Positions 31,803-42,822 of a stretch of DNA of 64,000 nucleotides are shown here, one piece after another. The DNA is from Macrolepiota albuminosa (taxonomy: Eukaryota; Basidiomycota; Agaricomycetes; Agaricales; Agaricaceae), in assembly GCA_027475525.1 (NCBI GenBank), contig JAMWFC010000122.1:806001-870000 (forward strand). The letters run 5' to 3'. Made by a program: the position numbers and the translations under genes. Every line of letters begins with the position of its first letter. The first letter of the stretch is position 1. The notes under the pieces are model-generated. The model worked only from the letters and a program-made list of their open reading frames with translations. It searched no databases and was not told the origin of the DNA.

Positions 31803-34144
31803 ATGGAATCTGGCGGGCAGCAGTCGTTTGAGGACTACCCAGTAGGTCCAACTAGACCTGTCACTCCTCCACGACCGAAGGATGGTGGGCCAAAGATTGG
31901 TTCTACACCAATCAAAAACCACAGGGAAGTGTCTAGCGAACTGAATGCCATTCCTGAAAAATACGAATCTCGGTTGGCAGGTTTTCATGCTGAAATAGTA
32001 GGACGAGTTGTTGGACCTGTTGATATCCATCTTTTCAACGATTTCTTGCCATCTGTACAAGGTGCAGACAACGAACCCGACGGTATAACAGCTTATCAAG
32101 CACTTGCGCCGGAGTTGGGACGTGCAACTAATGAACGGGGCATGTATGAAGCCTTGGTATGCGGTTCATTTCGTTAAAACCATTACATCGCCAATATCTT
32201 CTAGGTTAAGTATCTAAATACACTGCGACCATCAGAGAACATCAACTTCTGCGACAAGCACGACAACGTATTGAAAGTATTCGAAGGTGTAGATATCAAA
32301 CCCGACATCGTCGTATATCGCGGCAACAATAATGCTACCATTGAGGCCATGTTCGAAGTCAAATACAATGACGACGATGATCCTTTTGACGATCTTGTCG
32401 ACGGTTTCGAGAGGGAGAGTATTCGAGGTAAGGACACTCTTGATCAAATCACAAGCTATGCGACGTGTCACCAGGCAATGGAGTTCCGAACTCATGCGTT
32501 CTCGGCTCTCATCTTCCGCACGTACTTGCGCCTTCTTCGTTGGGACAGAAGTGGTGTTGTTGTAACTAAAAAGGTTCTCTTCAACGACTCACATCTCTTT
32601 GACTTCTTTCGCCGATTCACTTCTGCAACGACGGCGGAGCGTGGACGTGACCCTACTGTGGCCGACGCTACTCTATCTCCTTCTCAGAAGACGGATATTC
32701 AACACTCGCTGGAATGCGATGAGAAGGCTCATCTCCTTGTCATTTCCGTTGGTGACAAGAACTACGTCATTCTTAAAGACCAGCCTCCTGGCTCTACCTC
32801 CCCTATTGGGCGCTCGACGCGGTGTTTCAAAGCGTACTGCTTACAGGACAAAAAGGTCGTCTTGCTCAAAGAAAGTTGGCGCGTCTACTCTCCTATTCTC
32901 AAGCCCGAACACGAGATTTATGAAACGCTTCATAAGAACAAAGTCCAAAATGTTCCGGAGGCATATCATGGAGCTGACATTGGCAATGAGGACCACCACG
33001 TTACGCAAACGAAGATATTCAATGACAAACTACCGAAACCTTTCGAGATAACTTTGCGTACACATCGTCACTATCGGATCGCCCTCGAGTACCTGCCCTT
33101 GACACTGGAGGAATTTGAAAACGTACATGAGATGATTAGTATCATACGAGACGCTTCGATAGGTATGTGATTCTTGACGAGTTCTTGATTTAGCATTATA
33201 TCAATCATATATAGCTCATGGCGATGCTGCTACCAAGGCCAAAATTCTTCATCGTGATATCAGCAACGGAAATATCATGTTCAAGCGGAAGACGGATGGA
33301 ACGATCCAAGGATATCTTATCGATTGGGACCTTTCCCTCGACCTGGAGCTGGCTGATAAGAAATCCGGGGAAGCACAGCCGGAGCGTACGGTAAGAACGG
33401 ATAAGCTGATTATCTTTTGTACTGAACTCAATCTCCTGTCATTCTCAGGGTACCTGGCAGTTCCTTGCGATCCGTTTGTTTCCGGACGACGGAGTGCCAG
33501 TGATCCAGAATCGAATTGATGACGTAGAATCTTTCTACCATCTCATCTTCTGGATGGCGCTGCGATACACATCTCATGAGCTTAACTCTGTGACCCTGAC
33601 CGAAACAATACACGAGAACTTTGATTCCAAGTATTTCGATCCCGAGACAGGTCAGCTTCGCATCCGCACTGCGAGATCCTCGAATATGAAATCGGGCCAC
33701 TTGATCGAAGTCGCACGATTTGCCAACGCCGGGATCGTATCTGTTTTAGAAAGCATGCGGCAGGTGTTGTGCGAGCGGTATACTCAACCCCAAGTCGCCT
33801 CTTTAGCTTATACCGTTGATGACGATGACGATGACGATGACAGTGACCATAGCACGACAACGTCTGGACTCCGGACAGCAGAGGAAAAAAAGAAGTCGGC
33901 GTTGAAGACTTTGGATACTCCTTACTGGCTGCCGACCCTCTTGAATAAGCTGCTTCATAAGAGACGGATTGACTGGAAGGCCAACGAAGGTCGCGTCAAA
34001 CACGAACTTGTGAAAGTCTCCAAGTTCGTCCCCAGCATCCGCAAGCGTAAGACGGAAAGTCGTCTGAACTCTGAAGGGTCCAGGAAAGCATCTCGCAAGA
34101 GTGGTCAATCAACTCCACAGGACAACCGGTCTGGTCCTAATTGA
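31803..34144 (+). CDS. FunK1-type protein kinase, tandem copy 1
   Basis: Fungal-specific FunK1 kinase. Exons 31803-32156, 32205-33162, 33215-33390 and 33449-34144 give 727 residues. The N-terminal half holds the family motif FEVKYNDDDDPFDDLVDGF. The kinase core is in the second half: the catalytic loop HRDISNGNIMF near residue 450 keeps Asp and Asn, and LIDWDLS near 473 supplies the metal-binding Asp in place of DFG. The activation-segment end is GTWQFLAIRL. The C-terminus is basic with KRKTESRLN and SRKASRKSG, which look like nuclear-localisation or phosphorylation sequence. An Asp run (DDDDDDDDSD) is longer than in the other copies. The long gap from the family motif to HRD is usual for FunK1. 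Likely active; substrates unknown. Confidence 0.9.
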
Positions 34145-35294
34145 TCGAGGTGCACATACCTAATATACCTATCACACCATTCATGCGCTCTAATAGTATT
34201 ATGCCCATCACATTTTTTTTGCATACATCATGTGGAATAGATACGAAATTCAATAGTTGAAGCCAATATGTCAATTCAAATGACTATCCCCGTATTGACG
34301 TGTACTTTCATTGAAATCATTTTGTCTTGTCCTTTTTACATGGTAATAATCACATTCAGTCGTTAGAAAAATTAGACGAGACCACGACAGCGAGAAACTA
34401 CAAATTTCAAGGCCACATAGACTGCCGCCCTTGAAGTTGAGTCGAAGAACATCTCCATGGTACCTTGACAGTCGGAGATGTGCTTTCACCTTCATGCAGA
34501 TAACGCGTGCTGGCAGATACGATGTCTCGCTTGTCGCTCGGAATGCTGCATAAGGGCAAAGTTTTTATGACATCGTATGCATCAGTATTTTTTCGAATCT
34601 GTGTCTTTAGGGAAAGGCGGCAGGGCCATGCGGGATATGGCGACACCACGAGAACCACCACCCACCCCGCTTAAACAAAGCAAATGTGGATTCAGGAAAG
34701 GGTGTCCCGTTGAATGAGTATGTGTGGTGGCACTTACCGAATCGAGTAGGTCCACCATGCACAACCATGTACCATCAGAGTGTAGAGGCATTCGGTTCCA
34801 TTATGAATCTATAGGTCAGCACATTTCATTGATATCGAAATCATGTTTACCAATGGGAGGGTGTTTTTGTTCTCAACGATCTCATCCAACACACTGATTC
34901 TGATTGCATCCTTTCCGTCCCGTATACACGGCTCTAGCCCTCTGACATTTTTACAAGGTATTTCCAGTTGACACGGTCTTGGTAGTCCAACGGCTCTTCC
35001 ATAACCGTTTTGAGCTCCGAAAGACATCTCATCCGATAGTGAATCAAAGAGTCAATAGCACTTGCATCCTCTGGACAATCGACATGCTATTGAAATAAAA
35101 AAAGTGAAGGAATGGATCCGGGCTGTGTTTTCTGAAGCTTGGAGACAATCATCGAAAGTGGATTTGTGATAACCCGTGTCTCTCCACACATCTAATAGAG
35201 CGAGGATTTCGAGCGACTTGCATCAGGATAAGAAAGACAATATGTTGGTAAGGGATAGAAATTTCAAGTCGATGCAGAAAAATCGGAATTTTGT
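34145..35294. other. Intergenic, shared FunK1 3' flank then unique sequence
   Basis: The first 170 bp or so matches the 3' flank of FunK1 copy 3 (42483-42630), including CCCCGTATTGACGTGTACTT. A short block near 34790 (CATTCGGTTCCATTATGAATC) recurs near 39977. No gene seen. Confidence 0.6.
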
Positions 35295-35296
35295 TA

Positions 35297-35958
35297 CAGT
35301 GTAATACACATGAATGGCAACTGACTTTGCCGCGCCTGAATATCTTTCCTCACGGCAAATAAACTATATTTCTGAGTATACTACAGGGTAATACAAGTAT
35401 TGAGGATTATAAGAACGAACTATGAAAAAATTATATGGAGTTGAAGATGGTATATAGGTGATTCTATGAAAGTCGGGGCAAAATCGACCCAATACATGTA
35501 ATTGGCAACCGTGACAAACGCGGGTGTCACGCGTTTACTCGGGGTCTGATGCGGCGGGGCTAGTGCGGGTTACGCTTGGGCTGTCACGCTAAAAGGCACT
35601 CAACAAAGTCATGCATTTTGCGACGCGTCCACACCCCCAACGCGCCTCGGACTTTTTTTGTTTATGTTCCGTAGTTCAATAGCTTTCCATAGGTATCAAT
35701 CTTGTGCAGGTTTACTGGGTATATCGAGAGGAATCTTGCTCCGAAAAGTTGCCATCAGTCTCAAATCAGCCAAAATCAGCACAAAATCACTCGTCCCTCC
35801 GCGTAAAATTACACATTCAGCTCAAAACTGGGTATACATATTCTCAAGGGGTATATCATTGCTGTATGTAGTAACATCAGGGCGAAATATGAGGCATTGG
35901 TCCGGTAGACGGGTAATTGCCATTGACCTATCGGTTGCCAGTCATGTGTATTACACTG
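35297..35958. mobile_element. MITE-like element with TA target site and 25-30 bp TIRs
   Basis: The left end CAGTGTAATACACATGA and the inverted right end match over about 30 bp with two or three mismatches (A/C, T/C). They are flanked by TA on both sides (35295-35296, 35959-35960), as for Tc1/mariner insertions. The 662-bp interior has no transposase frame. It contains TIR-like internal copies near 35383 and 35502 and a CG-rich stretch (35510-35650), suggesting a composite or nested structure. Confidence 0.7.
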
Positions 35959-36039
35959 TAGTGACAGGTCATTGAACTAGGAATTGCCTGATGTAGTCGA
36001 TCCAATGAAGCTCCAGTGAGTGAGGAACCCGGAAGTGGT

Positions 36040-36625
36040 TGGGTCTTACACGGATTTCGCCCTTGCGAAGGGGCTCGTCAGAGGGCTTAACCGCTGCCCT
36101 AATCCGCCTCAGATTCTATAGTGTGGACCTTGATCACACTACAATCTATAGCACGTGGCTACCCAAACTATGGTTGATACCAGGGGGAGTATGCCAGCGA
36201 TGTGCAATGCTGGTACCAGGGCCGATACGGTCCGGCTACGCTCTGGGACCCCGAAGGCGTGGGTATATGTGTAGGGATACGTCAGGCTACAGCCCCTAGC
36301 CTCAATGGGAACCCCGCTTGACGCGAGGCCCGACGCACTGCCGCCGTACCTTTTCAGCACGACGGACTTGCCGCCACGTGTTACTGCACGTAGATGAGCC
36401 TTACAAGGACACGTGTTTCATAACGTCCAGACGTGCGGCGCGATCGGGCCGTCCCCGAAGGTAAGGCCGAAAGGGACGTGAAACGAGTGTCTTCTTGGGG
36501 GCTCGAACCCAAGATTGAGGTTTCTAGACCGTCAACGATCGGAGATTGGTGCATGACCTCAGACCCCAACCTGCATCTACGAGCGATGAATGGTGCCCAG
36601 ATTGTGTCTCTTGTTTCAGCGAAAT
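36040..36625. other. GC-rich block, possible SINE-like repeat
   Basis: About 580 bp, clearly richer in G+C than its surroundings and without an open gene. It includes GGGCTCGAACCC at 36499, whose complement GGGTTCGAGCC fits a polymerase III B-box. No matching A-box or tRNA cloverleaf could be built. Nature uncertain. Confidence 0.3.
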
Positions 36626-37478
36626 ATGTCAAAGATTCGGTGCCTTGGTAAACGCGGCAACCTGATCTATATTAAGGCTCGAATCGCGAACTGACATACT
36701 GCAGGCGAGGGACACTGTCCCGTGGTAAGCAGACGTCGTAGAGTATATACGGTATTGTAATATCTGACACAAATTGTACGAAGGGTGAAAATCTACCAAG
36801 AGCGTCAAGTGTCTTCCACATCTCATGTCGACGTGTCGACATAATGCGAGAGAGAGAGATCCATTGTTGTAGTCTTGTAATAGGTATCTGAAATCGATCT
36901 AGCGAATGACTGGGAATGACAACTTGACCAAAACTTGAAAATGGCGCGAAGAAGCTTTTGATAAGTGGCATCGGGGAGAGCAAGTAAATGAGGATCAGTC
37001 GAAGGACTGATTTCATGAGGAAGGTGCGTCAGATCTCGCGATTCTCAAGAAAGACGAGCTTTTTGAAACGTGTCACCCAGAGCGACTACGCTGAGCACGT
37101 GAGATAACTGGGATAAGTATTCCTTCGACCAATTCATGATCATTTCTTGTGTTAGCGACCTTCATTGAATGTAGTTGATACGTTTGCAATAGTGTACTGA
37201 TACACTCTGGCCACGGCTCTAGGTATGGAAGGATGAGAAGAAACTCAAATCGATGAAATTTTATCTCCCACAATGCAATGAGGCTGACAACAATGTAGGT
37301 CCTCGTCCCTATTTGTAGTTTGAATCGTTTGTCTTATACATCAAGGGGCCAAGGTATCAAACTCCGCCGATGGACCCTCTTCAAGAACGCATAGATATAC
37401 ATCTGTCAAGATAATATCTCTTCGACCTTTGTTTATCGTACCCCCACCCCTGGTTTGAGATACTTTTTTCGACTTACT
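36626..37478. other. Intergenic
   Basis: No gene, repeat or RNA recognised upstream of FunK1 copy 2. Confidence 0.5.
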
Positions 37479-39818
37479 ATGCAATGCCATTTAGAATCGA
37501 CCGGGCAATTTCCATCTCAGGATTCTGATGGAGCCTCGCTGTATGGATTTGTGTTACCTATTATGTCACAAACGTTTAGCTATTTCAACAGAATATCTCA
37601 GGAGTCTCCCGTGCCAGACATACTTGATAAAATTTCGCAGAGGGTTGTTGGGCCCGTTCCGGTCGACCTGTTTAGAACATTCTTACCCTTGTCACAAGGT
37701 CATTGTGCGGCGCACAATGGGACAGTTGCATATGAAGAACTGGTGCCACTCTTGAAGGCCGCAAAAGTTGAAAGTGACATGTATGAACCTTTGGTCTGTA
37801 TTATTCGAGTTGTCTGCATCATCATCGTTGACCTCCACATAGGTTGATTATTTTACGAAATTGTGCCCAACCGAACTTAAATTTTGCAACAAGTTGAAGG
37901 ATGACCAAGGAAAGCCTGACATCATCGTTTATGCCAACGAGAACAATATTGAGGCTATGTTCGAGGTCAAGTACAATGACTTAGAAGATCCTTTTGATGA
38001 CAACATGAATGGCTTCCTGGGGACAAGTAACGAAGGTTCAAAAACTCTTGGTCAGATCACGAACTATGCGACTTGTCATCAAGCAATAGAGCTCCGCACT
38101 CATATCTTCTCGGCTCTCATCTTCCGTACATACATGCGTCTTCTTCGTTGGGACAGGAGTGGTGTCGTTGTTACACTCATATCTTCTCGGCTCTCATCTT
38201 CCGTACATACATGCGTCTTCTTCGTTGGGACAGGAGTGGTGTCGTTGTTACTGAAAAGGTTTCATTTGACAATCGTTATCTCTTTGATTTCTTTCATCGA
38301 TTCTTTCTCGCAACGCCGGCAGAGCGCGGACGCGATTCTACTGTGACCGCCACTGATCTATCTCCTTCGGAAAGGAAGGACATTTGGGACTCGTTGGAGT
38401 GCGACGAGGAGGCTCGTCTCCTTACCATTTCCGTTGGCGACAAGAAATACATCATTCTGAAAGACCAGCATCCTGATTCTACCTCGCCTATTGGGTGCTC
38501 GACGCGCTGTTTCAAAGCGTACTGCTTACAGAACAATATGGTTGTCATGCTCAAGGACAATTGGCGCGTCGTCTCCACTATTCTTAAGCCAGAACACGAG
38601 ATTTATACACGGCTTCATGAACATAAGGTCCAGAATATTCTGGAAGTATATGGTGGTGCTGACGTTGGCGATGACAATGATCCGTACCATACCACGCAAA
38701 CAAAGTTATGGCTTGACAAGGCCGCAAAACCTCTTGAGCTTGCGTTGCGTACATATCGTCACTACCGCATTGTCCTCGAGTACTTACCATTCACGTTGAA
38801 GCAACTTGACGTCATAGGGGAAATGGTCACTGTCAGACAAGATGCCTTGATAGGTACGACTGAGATTCCTTACGACTGATTTGATGTTATAACATGATGG
38901 ATTTAGCTCATGGCCAGGCTGCTACTATGGCCAAAGTTCTTCATCGTGATACCAACAGCAGCGATATTATGTTCAAGCGGAACAAAGACGGCACAGTTCA
39001 GGGTTATCTCATCAATTGGGACCTTTCTCTTGACCTCGGTCTGCCTGGTGAAAATTCCGACGAAGCATGGCCTGAGCGCATGGTATGAGCAGTTAAAGTG
39101 TTTGTCTACTTGACTGAATTTAGTCTACCATCACTCTCAGGGTACTTGGCAGTTCCTTCCAATCCGTTTTTCGCAGGTGAATGACGCAGAGCCAATGATC
39201 CCGACCCGGATTGATGACATCGAGGCTTTTTACCATCTTATACTTTGGATGGCACTACGATACACAGGTCATGCGCTTCACTCTGAATGGCTGACTATTG
39301 AGTTGCACAGAAACTTTGATGCCAGATATAGAGATGAGACAGGTCGGCCTTTCTTTGGCATTGCAAGGTCCATGAATATGGACTCAAGCGCATTTATTCG
39401 GAAGGCACGATTTGCCAACGCCGGGATCGTATCTGTTTTAGAAAACATGCGGCAAGTGTTGTGCGAGCGGTATACTCAACCCCAATTCGCCTCTTCAGCT
39501 TATATCATTGATGACAATGACGATAGCTCGAGAAAGTCCCGACTCCGGATGGCAGAGGAGGACAAAAAGTTGGCGTTGGAGACTTTGGATACTCCTTACT
39601 GGCTGCCGACCCTCTTGGATCAGTTGCTTTATACGAGACGGATTGACTGGAAGGCCAACGAAGGTTGCGTCAAACACGAACTTGTGAAAGTCTCCAAGTT
39701 CGTCCCAAGCATCCGCAAGCGTAAGACGGAAAGTCATCTGAACTCTAAAGGGTCCCGGAAATCATCTCGCAAGAGTGGTCAATTAACTCCACAGGACAAC
39801 CGGTCTGGTCCTAATTGA
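37479..39818 (+). CDS. FunK1-type protein kinase, tandem copy 2, probable pseudokinase
   Basis: Exons 37479-37793, 37843-38853, 38907-39082 and 39141-39818. Exon 2 contains a 77-bp tandem duplication (38097-38251). Taking one copy out restores the frame exactly, from SGVVVT to EKVSFDN, and gives the same exon phases as copies 1 and 3. The first two thirds are diverged from the other copies, but the last 410 bp are nearly identical to them. The catalytic loop reads HRDTNSSDIMF, so the Asn that binds metal is Asp; the DFG-equivalent reads LINWDLS, so the metal-binding Asp is Asn. Both changes are confirmed in codons (AAT to GAT, GAT to AAT). The protein is therefore likely inactive or atypical, although the frame is otherwise open and may be expressed as a scaffold. 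Confidence 0.85.
38097..38251. repeat. Perfect tandem duplication, period 77 bp (no. 14)
   Basis: Positions 38097-38174 and 38174-38251 are identical at a 77-bp period, in FunK1 copy 2 exon 2. It shifts the frame; deletion of exactly 77 bp repairs it. Confidence 0.95.
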
Positions 39819-39909
39819 TCGAGGTGCACATACGGAAATCATCTCGCAAGAGTGGTCAATTAACTCCACAGGACAACCGGTCTGGTCCTAATTGATCGAG
39901 GTGCACATA
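39756..39909. repeat. Perfect tandem duplication, period 77 bp (no. 15)
   Basis: Positions 39756-39832 repeat exactly at 39833-39909, across the stop codon of FunK1 copy 2. The second copy shows the gene's last codons again in the 3' flank. Confidence 0.95.
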
Positions 39910-40200
39910 CCTAATATGTATACCTGTTACACTATTCATGCTCTCTAATGGTATTATGCCCATCACATTTTGAGTCATTCGGTTACATTATGAATCTATA
40001 AGTAGGTGATTATCCTGGCGGTGTTTCTGTCCCTTGGTATTTATTTGGCTTCCTGACTAGGCCTATACCTCACGTGATATTGACCTTCGTCGAACTTTTG
40101 ACTTTTCCTGAGCCATTCTCTCATCCTGCAATCCACAGAATCTGACAGGCAGTGGTCGCTTAAGGATGACCTATTAAGGCCAACTTTGCTCGATGGGAAC
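39910..40200. other. Spacer between FunK1 copies 2 and 3
   Basis: Short spacer. Parts align with the copy 1 flanks: the ATATTGACCTTCGT element before the start and the GCCCATCACATTTT element after the stop. The tandem duplication therefore included promoter and 3' flank. Confidence 0.6.
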
Positions 40201-42482
40201 ATGTCATCTCCACCTGTCACTCCACGTCCAAAAGACCCTGGATCAAAGGTTGGTCCTACACCAATGAAAAACCACAAGGTAGTGTCCAGCGAACGGAACG
40301 CCATCTCTGATGAACTTGAGTCTGAGTTGGCCGGTTTTCATGCTATAATATCAGGACGAGTTGTCGGCCCTGTTGATGTCCATCTTTTCAACGAATTCTT
40401 GCCAGCTGTACAAAGTACAGGCAACGAACCCGACGGAATAGCAGCATATCGAGCACTTGCGCCGGAGTTGGGACGTGCGACCAAGGAAGGGGACATGTAT
40501 GAAGCCTTGGTAAGCGTTTCATATCGTTAAACCATTACATCGCTAATATCGTCTAGGTTAAGTATCTAAATACACTGCGACCATCAGAAAACATCGACTT
40601 TTGCGACAAGCACAGCAATGTATTGAAAGTATTCGACGGTGTAAATATTGAACCCGACATCGTTGTATGTCGCGGCAACGAGAATGCTACCATCGAGGCT
40701 ATGTTCGAAGTCAAATACAATGGCGACGACGATCCTTTTGACGATCTTGTCGACGGTTTCGAGAGGGAAAGTATTCGAGGCAAGAAGACTCTTGGTCAAA
40801 TAACAAGCTATGCGACGTGTCACCAGGCAATGGAGTTCCGAACTCATGTGTTCTCGGCTCTCATCTTCCGCACATACTTGCGCCTTCTTCGTTGGGACAG
40901 AAGTGGTGTTGTCGTCACTAGAAAGGTTCTCTTCAACGACCCACACCTCTTTGACTTCTTTCGCCGATTCACTTCTGCAACGACGGCGGAGCGTGGACGT
41001 GACCCTACTGTGGTCGACGCTACTCTATCTCCTTCTCAGAAGACTGATATTCAACACTCGCTGGGGTGCGATAAGAAAGCTAACCTCCTTGACATTTCCG
41101 TTGGCGACAAGAACTACGTCATTCTTAAAGACCAGCCTCCTGGCTCTACCTCCCCTATTGGGCGCTCGACGCGGTGTTTCAAAGCGTACTGCTTACAGGA
41201 CAAAAAGGTCGTCTTGCTCAAAGAAAGTTGGCGCGTCTACTCTCCTATTCTCAAGCCCGAACACGAGATTTATGAAACGCTTCATAAGAACAAAGTCCAA
41301 AATGTTCCGGAGGCATATCATGGAGCTGACATTGGCAATGAGGACCACCACGTTACGCAAACGAAGATATTTAATGACAAACTACCGAAACCTTTCGAGA
41401 TAACTTTGCGCATACATCGTCACTATCGGATCGCCCTCGAGTACCTGCCCTTGACACTGGAGGAATTTGAAAACGTACATGAGATGATTACTATCATACG
41501 GGACGCTTCGATAGGTATGTGATTCTGAGTTTTTATTTTGATTTAGCATTATATCAATTATATATAGCTCATGGCGATGCTGCAACTAAGGCCAAAATTC
41601 TTCATCGTGACATCAGCAACGGAAATATCATGTTCAAGCGGAAGACGGATGGAACGATCCAAGGATATCTTATCGATTGGGACCTTTCCCTCGACCTGGA
41701 GCTGGCTGATAAGAAATCCGGGGAAGCACAGCCGGAGCGTACGGTAAGAATGGATAAACTGATTATCGTTTGTACTGAACTCAATCTCCTGTCATTCTCA
41801 GGGTACCTGGCAGTTCCTTGCGATCCGTTTGTTTCCGCGCGATGGAGCGCCAGTGATCCAGAATCGAATTGATGACGTAGAATCTTTCTACCATCTCATC
41901 TTCTGGATGGCGCTGCGATACACGTCTCATGAGCTTGACTCTGTGACCCTGACCGAAACAATACACGAGAACTTTGATGCCAAGTATTTCGATCCCGAGA
42001 CAGGTCAGCTTCGCATCCGCACTGCAAGATCCTCGAATATGAAATCGAGCCACTTGATCGAAGTCGCACGATTTGCCAACGCCGGGATCGTATCTGTTTT
42101 AGAAAACATGCGGCAAGTGTTGTGCGAGCGGTATACTCAACCCCAATTCGCCTCTTCAGCTTATATCGTTGATGACAATGACGATAGCTCGAGAAAGTCC
42201 CGACTCCGGATGGCAGAGGAGGACAAAAAGTTGGCGTTGGAGACTTTGAAGAATCCGAAATGGCTACCGACCCTCTTGGATCAGTTGCTTTATACGAGAC
42301 GGATTGACTGGAAGGCCAACGAAGGTCGCGTCAAACACAAACTTGCGAAATACTCCTCCAAGTTCGTCCCAAGCAACCGCAAGCGTAAGACGCAAAGTCG
42401 TCTGAACCCTGAAGGGTCCAGGAAAGCATCTCGCAAGAGTGGTCAATTAACTCCGCAGGACAACCGGTCTGGTCCTAATTGA
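40201..42482 (+). CDS. FunK1-type protein kinase, tandem copy 3
   Basis: Exons 40201-40509, 40557-41514, 41568-41743 and 41802-42482 give 707 residues. Intron positions and phases are identical to copy 1. The start is the ATG of MSSPPVTPRPKD; the upstream sequence that is coding in copy 1 has lost its ATG here (CACAGAATC for CATGGAATC). The kinase motifs HRDISNGNIMF, LIDWDLS and GTWQFLAIRL are intact. Exons 2 and 3 are almost identical to copy 1 over long stretches, roughly one difference in 300 bp around 41.1-41.4 kb. The C-terminal part matches copy 2 more closely until it diverges at LKNPKWLPT. Likely an active kinase and a very recent duplicate. Confidence 0.9.
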
Positions 42483-42822
42483 TCGAAGTGCACATACCTA
42501 TCATGCCATGCTATTTGACAGTAGTACGCCCACCACAATTTTATTTTGTATACATCACATGGAATAGATTCGGAATTCAATAGTTGAAGCCAATGTGCCC
42601 CGTATTGACGTGTACTTTCATTGAAATCACCAGACCTCTTGATCTGAAATGATATCAAACTTTGCAACAGCTTCATGAGATGCATCAAAAGCAAAACATA
42701 AAGTTGATCAATTGGAAGACATGTACATAAGCACTTCACAAGACAATATACAAATCAAGAATAATGGAGTTCAGTCTGCATAACGCAAAACATCAACCTT
42801 CGTAGTTGTGGCATTCAACCAA
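42483..42822. other. Short spacer between convergent genes
   Basis: 3' flank shared with FunK1 copy 1, then about 200 bp of unique sequence to the stop codon of the antiporter gene. No clear terminator. Confidence 0.55.

Noticed and set aside
36440..36600. Possible minus-strand tRNA around the GGGTTCGAGCC motif
   Set aside because: The T-arm can be drawn only with a one-base misfit, and no acceptor stem, D-arm or A-box fits. Kept only as a SINE-like hint.
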